Part shown: piece after piece, positions 19,604-27,911 of the stretch | How the letters are laid out: every line of letters begins with the position of its first letter | How positions within the stretch are numbered: position 1 is the first letter of the stretch | DNA from: Actinomycetes bacterium | Lineage (GTDB): Bacteria > Actinomycetota > Acidimicrobiia > Acidimicrobiales > Acidimicrobiaceae | Direction of reading: 5' to 3' | Assembly: GCA_021841935.1 (NCBI GenBank) | Contig: JAKCDL010000004.1 | Span: forward strand, 106,407 to 170,406 | DNA length: 64,000 nucleotides | The notes under the pieces: model-generated | Seen by the model: the letters and a program-made list of their open reading frames with translations, nothing else | The model's database searches: none | Told to the model about the DNA's origin: nothing | Made by a program: the position numbers and the translations under genes

Positions 19604-20848
19604 TTAGTGAATCTCGTTCAATTCTCCATTCTTAATTGCGACCACCGATGATATCTGACCTCTATCCGGCACGAACACGCCGGATAGCCCTATTCCGCCA
19701 ACAACTTTCAGTGACAATCCCTCTGCCACTACAGAGGGTAACAGAGGGAACGAAAAGTAGTCAGAGTCAGGACCCAAGTCGCTCGCCTCTCCCTCCGGGA
19801 AGAGCAAAGTAAGCGCTGCGATGACTCGCCTCAAAATCGGTGTGTCATACATTCCGCCGAAGTAGTAGCTTGCCCTGGCCTCCGTCGAAGCATTTCTCGA
19901 ATTCAAACGGCTGACCACACTGATCAAATCACCAAGCGAATTGAAGCGATGAGGCTTTAAGACCGCAACGTCAAAGAGATCCTCATTCAAGTAGTCAATT
20001 AATCGCTGCTCGTCCTTCAGTGACTCATCGAAGGCCACACGATATCTGCGCTTGTCAAAGATCCTTTTAGCGGCTTCGATTGATGTAATGCGAAATGGTG
20101 ACTCAAAAAATGCGATCTCCTCTCGTTGGAGTTGTTCCAAGAGCTCGCCATTTGGTCCGGTCTCATTGAAATCAACCACCACCTCAAAGCGCGAGGAGGC
20201 CTCTCGAACGAATTTGACGAGTTCGTCAGTTGCAGCTTTTTCCTTGAAATCGGCTGCATCCACCTTGATCTTTACGCGCCTGTAGCTGTCGGCAATTAGG
20301 TCGAATGATTCCCTGTCTCGAAAATCACCAATCGAGGTACCTTGAAGTCCAATATGGAAGTCTTTGACTCCAAATTCGACGTCGAGAGATCTCAAGCGAT
20401 CGGAGACTGGCTTCAATTGACCGTCTATGCCACTCCAATTGAGGATCGATCCGAATGGACCTAACCCCATTACTCTTCCATTCAAATCTGCCATTGCGGT
20501 ATCGATCGCGAATTTAGCGGAGCTCCAACCACTTACTGAATCGAGGACTTCACGGTATCGATCGCTAGTTAGCGAACCATCTCTCCGAATCGCTACCGAC
20601 AGATCCTGCAGAAGGTATACGAGTACACTTTGAGCAGCATCTAGGAATTGTTCCTCGTAGAGGGGCTTTGCCAGAGGAGATAACTCGCCAAAACCGACGT
20701 GATCACCACCCTTAGCCAACACGATCACCGTCTCTTTAAAACGACCTGACGCTACCGTCGATCTATGACGATCGAAGAGAGGCAAAGTACATCTAAGAAC
20801 TTCAAAAGTGACCGGCAAAATCCCTGAAAACTCCATGAATCGACGCAA
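19604..20848 (-). CDS. menC: Enolase-superfamily enzyme, o-succinylbenzoate synthase-like
   Basis: This 414-residue protein has an enolase-like N-terminal capping domain followed by a TIM barrel. The barrel shows RVKIKVD (catalytic KxK), VVDFNE (first metal Asp), FFESPF (second metal Glu), VAFDESL (third) and AVLKPHRF (second catalytic Lys). This is the pattern of MenC in menaquinone synthesis or of closely related N-acylamino acid racemases and muconate cycloisomerases. No other men gene is adjacent, so the assignment rests on sequence alone. The length exceeds many MenC proteins (about 320-370), and a Met at residue 5 is an alternative start. Confidence 0.7.
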   Translation of the reverse strand: MRRFMEFSGILPVTFEVLRCTLPLFDRHRSTVASGRFKETVIVLAKGGDHVGFGELSPLAKPLYEEQFLDAAQSVLVYLLQDLSVAIRRDGSLTSDRYREVLDSVSGWSSAKFAIDTAMADLNGRVMGLGPFGSILNWSGIDGQLKPVSDRLRSLDVEFGVKDFHIGLQGTSIGDFRDRESFDLIADSYRRVKIKVDAADFKEKAATDELVKFVREASSRFEVVVDFNETGPNGELLEQLQREEIAFFESPFRITSIEAAKRIFDKRRYRVAFDESLKDEQRLIDYLNEDLFDVAVLKPHRFNSLGDLISVVSRLNSRNASTEARASYYFGGMYDTPILRRVIAALTLLFPEGEASDLGPDSDYFSFPLLPSVVAEGLSLKVVGGIGLSGVFVPDRGQISSVVAIKNGELNEIH

Positions 20849-21025
20849 CTTTCAAGACTTTAACGCCATCTGGCAATTTATGAAACAACTGTCAAAAGAC
20901 ATATTCAAGAAAAACTTTACCCTAGCCAATCAATAATTTGCCAAGTGAATCGAAGGCGAAAAGCAAGAGCCAACGGTGCAATATACTCAACTTTCACGCA
21001 TTGGTAGATGAAAATAATACTTCTT

Positions 21026-21056
21026 GTTTACCTGTAGTTAAACATCCCTCTATAGC
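21026..21056 (+). promoter_or_regulatory. Candidate PHO box and promoter of the pst operon
   Basis: Two 11-base units GTTTACCTGTA and GTTAAACATCC (21026-21047) resemble the GTTCACC direct repeats bound by PhoP in streptomycetes (6/7 and 5/7 matches). TATAGC, a possible -10 element, follows at 21051-21056. The site is 60-80 bases before pstB. Confidence 0.45.
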
Positions 21057-21106
21057 TTTTTCCTTGCGCTTTGAATTTTTTCGAGTGAGAGGTGCACGAG
21101 GGGCTT

Positions 21107-21931
21107 ATGTTACAAGATTCGCCTAGTTTCGATGGAGATGTAAAAAAGTTGGACGAAGGATCGTTTGATGAACCTGGGAGCGCCATACTGTCGGTGCGTC
21201 ACCTCGAGATTGGCTTCAACGCGAAGAAGGTAATTCGCGACATAAACCTCGACATGCCAAGGGGCCATGTAGTTGCGCTGATCGGCCCGACCGGATCGGG
21301 AAAGACGACTTTCCTAAGATCAATAAATCGACTCAACGACAAGATCTCGGGATTCTGGACCAAGGGCTCAATATCGATACATGGCGAAGAACTACTATCA
21401 AAAGACACGGACCTCCTTGAGCTCCGCCGCAAGGTCGGAATGCTCTTCCAAAGACCAAATCCATTTCCAATGTCAATCAAGGAAAACGTCCTAGCCGGGG
21501 TAAAAGCCCACCGACTCGCACCGAAGAGTCAGCACGATGAAATCGTCCGCGAGAACCTCGAGAAGGTTGGCCTTTGGAAGGCCGTTCAAGATCGTCTAAA
21601 TGACTCCCCATTCCGCCTCTCTGGCGGACAACAGCAACTTCTCTGCCTTGCGCGGAGTCTTGCTGTGCAACCAGAAGTCCTGCTGCTCGATGAACCCACA
21701 TCAGCGCTGGATCCGATCTCGGTAGAGGCAGTAGAGAACCTGCTGCGTAAACTCGTTCCCGAGATCACCTTCATTGTTGTGACCCACTCCCTTGCGCAAG
21801 CGAGAAGGATCTCGGATCACACAATGTTCTTCTACGATGGCAAGTTGATGGAGTCAGGGAAGACCGAAAATATCTTCACTGATCCACAGATGCCGGAGAC
21901 TCAATACTACATTTCGGGTCGCATGGGTTAG
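21107..21931 (+). CDS. pstB: Phosphate ABC transporter ATP-binding protein
   Basis: PstB is the ATPase of the high-affinity phosphate importer PstSCAB. Motifs are Walker A GPTGSGKTTFLR, a Q-loop in MLFQRPNPFPMSI (typical of PstB), signature LSGGQQQ, Walker B LLLDEPTSALDP and the switch His in VVTHSLAQA. I place the start at ATG 21107 (274 residues), because GAGGGG lies 3-8 bases upstream; the GTG at 21092 would add five residues. Here pstB comes first, before pstS, whereas it is usually last of the four. Confidence 0.95.
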   Translation: MLQDSPSFDGDVKKLDEGSFDEPGSAILSVRHLEIGFNAKKVIRDINLDMPRGHVVALIGPTGSGKTTFLRSINRLNDKISGFWTKGSISIHGEELLSKDTDLLELRRKVGMLFQRPNPFPMSIKENVLAGVKAHRLAPKSQHDEIVRENLEKVGLWKAVQDRLNDSPFRLSGGQQQLLCLARSLAVQPEVLLLDEPTSALDPISVEAVENLLRKLVPEITFIVVTHSLAQARRISDHTMFFYDGKLMESGKTENIFTDPQMPETQYYISGRMG

Positions 21932-21974
21932 TGACCGAAGTAAAATCCCCGTCCCAAAGATGAAAGGAAACGGC

Positions 21975-23159
21975 ATGTCGCCGAAGAAACCACTAGCGCT
22001 GGCTGGATTGTTTTTGTCAGCCGGGTTAGTCGCATCCGCATGCGGTAGTTCAACGTCCTCTAGTTCAACCTCCTCAAGTTCAACTACGGCTACCACTGGC
22101 GCAGTTACGACTACCCAAGCTCCGACGACTACTGCTCCGAGCTTCGCAGCAACAGAGACACCGCCAACGGCATCAGTTGCTCTGCAAGAAACAGGGTCTA
22201 CCCTACTTTACCCGCTATTCAACCTCTGGGTACCTGACTATCAGAAGGCATATAGCAATATCACTATCACTACAGCTGGAACTGGCTCAGGTACAGGTAT
22301 CGCCGACGCATCAGCTGGAACAGTAGACATCGGTGCTTCAGATGCCTATCTATCCCAGGCTCAGGTAGCTAAGACCCCAACCCTCTTGAACATTCCCTTG
22401 GCCATCTCGGCTCAGGAGATCGTCACCAATATAACGGGACTCACGGGAACTCTTGATCTCTCCGGGTCTGTGATTTCGCAGATCTATCAGGGAAAGATCG
22501 GCTTCTGGGACGACCCAGCTATCAAGGCCCTCAACCCGTCTCTTACTCTTCCACACTTGGCTATAGTACCGGTACACCGTTCGGATGGCTCCGGAGACAC
22601 CTTCATCTTCACCCAGTACCTCTCAAAGGCAGACCCGAGTGGATGGGGCGCAAACGTATCGTTCGGAACAACTGTTGCTTGGCCGAGCGTCTCTAGCGCA
22701 CTAACAGCCAACGGAAACGGTGGAATGGTCACCACTTGCGGAGCGACTCCAGGATGCATCGCTTATGTTGGAATCTCCTTCGCACAGCAGGCGACGGCTG
22801 CGAAGCTCGCAGTGACAGCTATCTCCAATGCCGCAGGAAAGTTCCTCACTCCAGACGCCGCCGGAATTCAGGCAGATGCCCAAAACTTCATCAGCCAAGT
22901 ACCGGCTAACGAAGCCATCTCGCTCGTTTATGGCCCTGGCGACAGTAGCTATCCGATCATCAACTTCGAATATGCAATCGTCAACTCAGCACAGACCGAT
23001 GCGAACAAGGCACAGGCCATTCGCGCCCTTCTAACCTGGGCAATTGATCCAGCTCACGGCAACGCGAGCTCATACCTCTCGCAGGTTGGTTTCCAACCAC
23101 TACCTACGTCGGTTGCGGGTCTTTCTCTTGCTCAGATCAATAAGATCCAAGCAGGTTAG
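21975..23159 (+). CDS. pstS: Phosphate-binding lipoprotein
   Basis: PstS captures phosphate outside the membrane and delivers it to PstC/PstA. The N-terminus has KK, a hydrophobic core and the lipobox LVASAC, then a Ser/Thr-rich linker (about 30 residues) typical of actinobacterial lipoproteins. The mature part carries ETGSTLLYPLF, GSGTGIADASAGTVDIGASDA and HRSDGSGDTFIF, which line the phosphate site. The ATG at 21975 (394 residues) is preferred to 21960, since AAAGGAAA precedes it. A strong hairpin follows the stop, so pstS may be made in excess of the downstream permease genes. Confidence 0.95.
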   Translation: MSPKKPLALAGLFLSAGLVASACGSSTSSSSTSSSSTTATTGAVTTTQAPTTTAPSFAATETPPTASVALQETGSTLLYPLFNLWVPDYQKAYSNITITTAGTGSGTGIADASAGTVDIGASDAYLSQAQVAKTPTLLNIPLAISAQEIVTNITGLTGTLDLSGSVISQIYQGKIGFWDDPAIKALNPSLTLPHLAIVPVHRSDGSGDTFIFTQYLSKADPSGWGANVSFGTTVAWPSVSSALTANGNGGMVTTCGATPGCIAYVGISFAQQATAAKLAVTAISNAAGKFLTPDAAGIQADAQNFISQVPANEAISLVYGPGDSSYPIINFEYAIVNSAQTDANKAQAIRALLTWAIDPAHGNASSYLSQVGFQPLPTSVAGLSLAQINKIQAG

Positions 23160-23190
23160 TAACACAAAAGCTAAAGGTGCCTGAGCGCCT

Positions 23191-23226
23191 AAGAAGGCAG
23201 CTTGGCAAATGTCAAGCTGCCTTCTT
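23191..23226 (+). terminator. Terminator/attenuator between pstS and pstC
   Basis: Arms AAGAAGGCAGCTTG (23191-23204) and CAAGCTGCCTTCTT (23213-23226) form a perfect 14-bp stem followed by CTTTTTC. It lies inside the pst operon. The spurious ATG at 23209 lies in its loop. Confidence 0.85.
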
Positions 23227-23259
23227 CTTTTTCAAACGAGATTTCGGAGAAGAGAAAAG

Positions 23260-24321
23260 ATGTCAATCGTAGAGACGAGCGCAGACGACGCTAAAAACGA
23301 CGCCGAAGGGAGATTCCACCCACACCTACTTGGTAGGCGTACTCCAATAGCAATCATTTCGGGGCTCGCTACCACCGTCCCCGCAATAGCTGTAATCGCC
23401 GTACTCTTGGTACTTCTCTCCAAGGCTCTCCCCGCTATCAAATACAATGGGGTACACTTTCTAACTTCAACAGCATGGAACCCCGGTAACTTCTACGCCA
23501 ATCCGATAGTCACTAATGGTGTCGAGCATCCAATATTGGCAAAGTACGGAGTTTGGCCCCTCCTAGCTGGAACCCTAGAATCTTCTATAATCGCACTGAT
23601 ATTTGCACTTCCCCTGTCGATCGGCGCTGCGTTTATCGTAGCTAAAAAGCTTCCACCACGTCTACGATCGATCGCGGGGACCTTCCTGGAGTTACTCGCT
23701 GGAATCCCGAGCGTTATCTTTGGCCTTTGGGGGGCGCTTACGTTAGGACCCATACTCTCCAAACACATCTATCCCTTCTTTGCTCACCACGCCCCAAATA
23801 TCATCTTCTTCAGATTGTTTAGGGGAAATACAGGAAACGGTGAGGGCCTCTTGACCTCAGCTTTGGTCTTGGGGATCATGGTAGTTCCAATCATCGCATC
23901 GACTACCCGCGACCTAATATCTGCAGTCCCTCGTCTTACCGAAGAGGGTGCGGCTGCACTAGGGTTCACCGAGTGGGAGATAACTCGAAAAGTCACCTTT
24001 CCGTGGATCTCCGCTGGAGTCATCGGTGCCACAGTCCTAGGATTCGCTCGTGCGTTAGGTGAGACCATGGCTGTCGCAATGGTATCTGGTGCCGTGCTTG
24101 GTACCATCCCTCACACCGTCTACTCTACTTACTCAACTATCGCCGCTGCCATAGTCACACAACTTGACTCTGCTCTAACCGATGCAACAGGACTTGCTGT
24201 AGAGACGTTAGCGGAGGCGGCGCTCATACTGATGGCGGTAACCCTCCTCGCAAACGTAGCAGCACGATACTTGGTCAAACGAGTCTCATCGACTTCTCTT
24301 CCCATTGGAAAGGGACTCTAA
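23260..24321 (+). CDS. pstC: Phosphate ABC transporter permease PstC
   Basis: PstC is one of the two membrane channel subunits of the phosphate importer. It has about six transmembrane segments and the permease EAA loop EEGAAALGFTEWEITRKVTFPWISAG. The start is ATG 23260 (353 residues) after GGAGAAGAG; the in-frame ATG at 23209 lies in the loop of the upstream terminator and is rejected. An extended segment after the first helix (about residues 55-85) is typical of the family. Stop and next start overlap as TAATG. Confidence 0.95.
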   Translation: MSIVETSADDAKNDAEGRFHPHLLGRRTPIAIISGLATTVPAIAVIAVLLVLLSKALPAIKYNGVHFLTSTAWNPGNFYANPIVTNGVEHPILAKYGVWPLLAGTLESSIIALIFALPLSIGAAFIVAKKLPPRLRSIAGTFLELLAGIPSVIFGLWGALTLGPILSKHIYPFFAHHAPNIIFFRLFRGNTGNGEGLLTSALVLGIMVVPIIASTTRDLISAVPRLTEEGAAALGFTEWEITRKVTFPWISAGVIGATVLGFARALGETMAVAMVSGAVLGTIPHTVYSTYSTIAAAIVTQLDSALTDATGLAVETLAEAALILMAVTLLANVAARYLVKRVSSTSLPIGKGL

Positions 24322-25199
24322 TGTCAAACAAAATAAACGCTCAAAAGAAGCGCTCCGCCTCACGTCGCATCGCTAACGTAGTCGTCCTTGTTCTTAGTTC
24401 GATAGCATTGATCGCCGTAGTAGCACCATCGATCTGGATTGTTTTTCAAATTCTCCACAAGGCACTTCCACACTTTACCTTTTCAGTTCTTACAAAGACG
24501 GGAGCTGGCTTAGATGGCGGCTTGAAGAACGAGATTGTAGGAACTGCTGTGATATCAATAGGCGTGGTTCTTCTAGCTGGAACGGTTGGAATCCTCTCAG
24601 GCATCTTCTTGGCACAATATGCAAAGGGGCGCTTCGCCTCCTTCCTTAGGGCTGCCTCTGACATCCTCGCCGGAATTCCATCGATCGTCCTCGGTTACGT
24701 CGGCTACTCAGCATTAGTAGTTGGTTTCCATTGGGGCTTCTCCCTTGGCGCTGGTGTTATCACGCTTTCGGTGCTCGTAACCCCTTACATCGCCAAAACG
24801 ACAGAGGTTGCACTTCGGCAGGTACCCATCAACTACATTGAGGGTGCCGAAGCTCTCGGATTCAAGCCGACCAGAGTTCTCTCGCGAATTTCACTAAAGA
24901 CTGCTTTACCTGGTATCACAACAGGTCTAATCGTGGCAATGGCAATTTCAGTTGGCGAGACAGCGCCACTTCTTTACACGGCCGGATACTCACAGAACCT
25001 TCCGAAACTCACACTAACCCATTCACCGCTGGGGTACTTGACCTATGCAGTTTGGACCTTCTACAATCAACCCACCAAGACCGCTCTTCAACTCTCCTAC
25101 GACGCAGCCCTGATAATCATGGTTTTGATTCTCCTACTCATAGGGGTCTCGAGGGTGATAGTTGCCCAGACACAGCGACATGCAGAGACCCGTAGGTAG
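24321..25199 (+). CDS. pstA: Phosphate ABC transporter permease PstA
   Basis: This is the 292-residue partner of PstC. It has six predicted transmembrane helices and the EAA loop EGAEALGFKPTRVLSRISLKTALPG that docks on PstB. The ATG shares one base with the pstC stop (TAATG), so translation is coupled. It ends the pst operon; no phoU follows. A long bidirectional hairpin lies about 55 bases downstream. Confidence 0.95.
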   Translation: MSNKINAQKKRSASRRIANVVVLVLSSIALIAVVAPSIWIVFQILHKALPHFTFSVLTKTGAGLDGGLKNEIVGTAVISIGVVLLAGTVGILSGIFLAQYAKGRFASFLRAASDILAGIPSIVLGYVGYSALVVGFHWGFSLGAGVITLSVLVTPYIAKTTEVALRQVPINYIEGAEALGFKPTRVLSRISLKTALPGITTGLIVAMAISVGETAPLLYTAGYSQNLPKLTLTHSPLGYLTYAVWTFYNQPTKTALQLSYDAALIIMVLILLLIGVSRVIVAQTQRHAETRR

Positions 25200-25253
25200 A
25201 TATTTTCCTGCCTCACGAGATTCTTATGACAGTTACAAAAGAAAACACCTAGT

Positions 25254-25296
25254 AGTACCAAAGAGGCGCCCGATATAAGGGCGCCTCTTTGGTACT
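25254..25296. terminator. Long hairpin between convergent pstA and PilZ gene
   Basis: Two 18-base arms (25254-25271 and 25279-25296), reading AGTACCAAAGAGGCGCCC and its complement, form a perfect stem with loop GATATAA. Convergent placement suggests it stops transcription from both sides, though no clean T-tract follows. Confidence 0.75.
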
Positions 25297-25328
25297 TAGA
25301 TATCTTGAAAATGTTTGAACAGATGCCC

Positions 25329-26132
25329 CTATAGTGAGACCGCCGACCCAAATGCGCCGAAGACAATCTTGTTGAACTCCTTGTAGTCAGTAGATATCGC
25401 TATCGACTCCAGGGTGCCCTCGTTGAAGATATCCCAATACTCATCCGCATCTGTTAGATCCTGGCAGATGTCGACGGTTCCGCGACGTTCTTTGATATCA
25501 CGCCCTAGATTTGGGTTTTGAGAGACTTGAGTCTTATAGATGAGACGACAGAGGCTCTTAGAAACATCACATGGGACGTCGACGAACTCTACGCCAATCG
25601 TTCCATCGGGGAAGTTAGACCTTACGATACTCTTGATACCGACGGCGGCGCCATCTATCAAAAATGAAACCTTCAACTCCTGGCCAACTCGAAGGTTCTC
25701 TTTTGACCGAATCCGCATTCCTCCCTGCGAGATATCGATTGCTACAGTTGCGAAGTTGGAGCGAGCCTTGCCTGCCTCCATTGCGAAGACGGAGACACCT
25801 AAGACCGTCGTAACCCTCACGAACTCTCGTCTTTGAAGAACGGCTCCGGGATTCAATAAAACTGCTTCAAATGCGCGGTATCCACTCGCCTCAGCAGCTA
25901 AGAAGTTAACTGGAGCAGCAAAGAGACCGAACCTGATACGACGATATATAACACCGTTCGTTCCAGCCAACGGGGGCTGACCTCCGTCCATGATAATTCG
26001 CGCAGATCTACCAGCTAAGTACATGAGGGTTGCGGCTCTTGCGGTTGGAGGAAGTACGAATGCCGCTTCTCCGTAACGGGAGCTCGTAGAAGTGTCGACG
26101 AAGATCCTTGTTCCGTCGCGCAAAAGTGACAA
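25329..26132 (-). CDS. PilZ domain protein
   Basis: This 267-residue protein has a C-terminal PilZ domain (about 130-225), with the c-di-GMP motif parts RREFVRV and DISQGGMRIRS and the end GIKSIVRSNFPDGTIGVEFVD shape. The N-terminal 120 residues form a YcgR-N-like flagellar-brake or cell-wall-control type domain. It probably senses c-di-GMP and alters motility or surface behaviour. It stands alone; no cyclase or flagellar gene is adjacent. Confidence 0.85.
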   Translation of the reverse strand: MSLLRDGTRIFVDTSTSSRYGEAAFVLPPTARAATLMYLAGRSARIIMDGGQPPLAGTNGVIYRRIRFGLFAAPVNFLAAEASGYRAFEAVLLNPGAVLQRREFVRVTTVLGVSVFAMEAGKARSNFATVAIDISQGGMRIRSKENLRVGQELKVSFLIDGAAVGIKSIVRSNFPDGTIGVEFVDVPCDVSKSLCRLIYKTQVSQNPNLGRDIKERRGTVDICQDLTDADEYWDIFNEGTLESIAISTDYKEFNKIVFGAFGSAVSL

Positions 26133-26408
26133 TGGAGACCCCCGTTTACTATCTAAAAACTACTTGGCAAATTGTTATGCCGACTATGACGCTATATCGA
26201 CACCACCAATAATTTTCTTAAGGATCGATATCGCAAATGATGAGATTCACGAGAGAGTATAAGGCTGAAAAGGTAAGGAGAATAAAAGTTATGAATGCAC
26301 GTAAATTCGATACATAGGGCTGAGACCTGGGATGGCGGCAGCGACTTAGCCTAAGGCATTTGAAAACGATGGTGTTGGACTTCAATACCAGTCGTAAATC
26401 GCCTGTCG

Positions 26409-26491
26409 TACCCGGGGCGGGATTCGAACCCGCACGCCCTCGCGAGCAAAGGATTTTGAGTCCTCCGTGTCTACCATTCCACCACCCGGGC
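26409..26491 (-). tRNA. tRNA-Leu (anticodon CAA)
   Basis: The minus strand folds as a class II tRNA. The acceptor arm GCCCGGG pairs with CCCGGGT, the D-arm is GTGGAATGGTAGACAC, and the anticodon loop CTCAAAA gives anticodon CAA (reads UUG). A long variable arm GCTCGCGAGGGC and the T-arm GCGGG-TTCGAAT-CCCGC follow. The discriminator is A, as in leucine tRNAs. The 3' CCA is not encoded. Confidence 0.95.
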
Positions 26492-26591
26492 AAGCTCTAT
26501 CTAGCATATAACGAAGTGGAAGTTGGTCGTCTCAGAAACGATCGGTGAATTTTCTTTTATTCTTGGACATATTCATGTAACCTTTAACAGC

Positions 26592-26612
26592 AAGTTATAG
26601 TCACTATAACTT
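26592..26612. promoter_or_regulatory. 21-bp palindrome upstream of the fab operon
   Basis: Arms AAGTTATAGT (26592-26601) and ACTATAACTT (26603-26612) are perfect complements around a single C, 108 bases before fabD. Length and symmetry suit a TetR-type dimer. FasR, a TetR-family activator, binds the fabD promoter in Streptomyces, so a FasR-like site is a reasonable guess. Confidence 0.55.
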
Positions 26613-26720
26613 CAAGGCTTTCTTGCTATGAGCAACCGGTGACCCTCAAAAGGCATCGAGAAGGGTCAGTCTCAAAGCGGGGCTGATGTTTCGATCAACG
26701 ATTGACCGAAAGGTAATAAA

Positions 26721-27911
26721 GTGATTGCTTTCACCTTCCCAGGACAGGGTTCGCAAAAGGCGGGAATGGGAGTGCCGTGGCTCGACCACCCAAGTTGGGA
26801 GGTAATTGAAGAGGCCTCCGAGGCAACAGGACGAGACATTGCCGAACTTCTTACCTCCGCCGATCAAGAGATGCTGTCTCAAACGAGAAATACTCAGCTT
26901 GTAACCTATGCCATGTCAATGTTGGTTCTCGATGCGGTGGAGCGAATCGGAGTTTCTCCTTCAATTTGCGCCGGCCACTCCCTCGGCGAATACTGCGCAC
27001 TCGTTGCAGCTGGATCGCTTCCATTCGATACTGGCGCAAAGTTAGTAGCCGAGCGCGCAGAGGCGATGCAACTAGCGGCACAGCAGAACCCGGGTGGAAT
27101 GGCGGCCCTCCTGGGTATCGATGACGACGGAGCTGAGAAGGCTTGCGATGAGGCTGGGGGCGACGTCTGGGTAGCAAATTACAACGCTCCAGGCCAAGTC
27201 GTATTGTCAGGCGCAAAAGAGGCCCTAGGTAAGGCTATCGAAATAGCAAAGAACTTAGGTGCGAAAAAAGCTATGGTTCTTCCGGTAAACGGTGCCTTCC
27301 ACACTCCATATATGGAGAATGCAAGGCAAAGACTTCGTCGCGCAATTCTCGAGTCACGCTTTTACGACGCCGAGATACCAGTAATCGCTAACGTTGACGC
27401 GTTCCCTTATCGTCGCGCTGCTGACTGGATAAGACTTTTAGCGCAGCAATTAACCTCGCCCGTGATGTGGACGCGTTCTCTCAACCGACTTCGAGACCAG
27501 GGAACGTCGCTATTGGTTGAAATTGGGCCTGGAAACGTGCTTACTGGCCTTGCAAAGAGGACAACTCCAGACATCAGGGCCATATCGATTCAGACGCCAG
27601 ATGATCTAGACAAACTAATTATGGCAGTTGAAGAGAGTGCGACCGTCCATATCCCATCAGAGATAAGAGGCGGAGAACACCTATATGCCAACGAACGCAT
27701 TGTCGTCTCTCCTTCTGCGGGTGTCTTCACCCCATCTTTGACGATGAACCTTAAAGACAAGGTACGTGTAGGAGATTCGCTAGGGGAAGTCTCGGGCGAC
27801 CAAGTTCGATCCGCCTTCGAAGGTCACCTCAGCGGCTATCTGGCCGCTGATGGAGAAAGAGTAATTATTGGACAACCAATTGCATGGTTGCGAACGAAAT
27901 TGGAAGGCTAA
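26721..27911 (+). CDS. fabD: Malonyl-CoA:ACP transacylase with lipoyl-like C-terminal extension
   Basis: FabD loads malonyl groups onto acyl carrier protein for type II fatty acid synthesis. The catalytic domain (about 1-300) has FPGQGSQ, the nucleophile elbow GHSLGEY, the conserved QNPGGMAALLG, and the catalytic His in PVNGAFHTPYM. At 396 residues it is about 90 longer than usual. The extra C-terminus contains VSPSAGVFTPS and later GHLSGYLAADGERVIIGQPIAWL, which look like the two halves of a biotinyl/lipoyl-type beta barrel, without the modifiable Lys. It starts the fab operon, and fabH follows with no gap. Confidence 0.93.
   Translation: MIAFTFPGQGSQKAGMGVPWLDHPSWEVIEEASEATGRDIAELLTSADQEMLSQTRNTQLVTYAMSMLVLDAVERIGVSPSICAGHSLGEYCALVAAGSLPFDTGAKLVAERAEAMQLAAQQNPGGMAALLGIDDDGAEKACDEAGGDVWVANYNAPGQVVLSGAKEALGKAIEIAKNLGAKKAMVLPVNGAFHTPYMENARQRLRRAILESRFYDAEIPVIANVDAFPYRRAADWIRLLAQQLTSPVMWTRSLNRLRDQGTSLLVEIGPGNVLTGLAKRTTPDIRAISIQTPDDLDKLIMAVEESATVHIPSEIRGGEHLYANERIVVSPSAGVFTPSLTMNLKDKVRVGDSLGEVSGDQVRSAFEGHLSGYLAADGERVIIGQPIAWLRTKLEG

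Noticed and set aside
22050..22090. Repeated TTCAACCTCCTCAAG-like units in pstS
   Set aside because: They encode the Ser/Thr-rich linker of the lipoprotein and are low-complexity coding sequence, not a repeat element.
23209..23259. Upstream ATG for pstC giving 17 extra residues
   Set aside because: The codon lies in the loop of the pstS terminator, and a good ribosome binding site precedes 23260.
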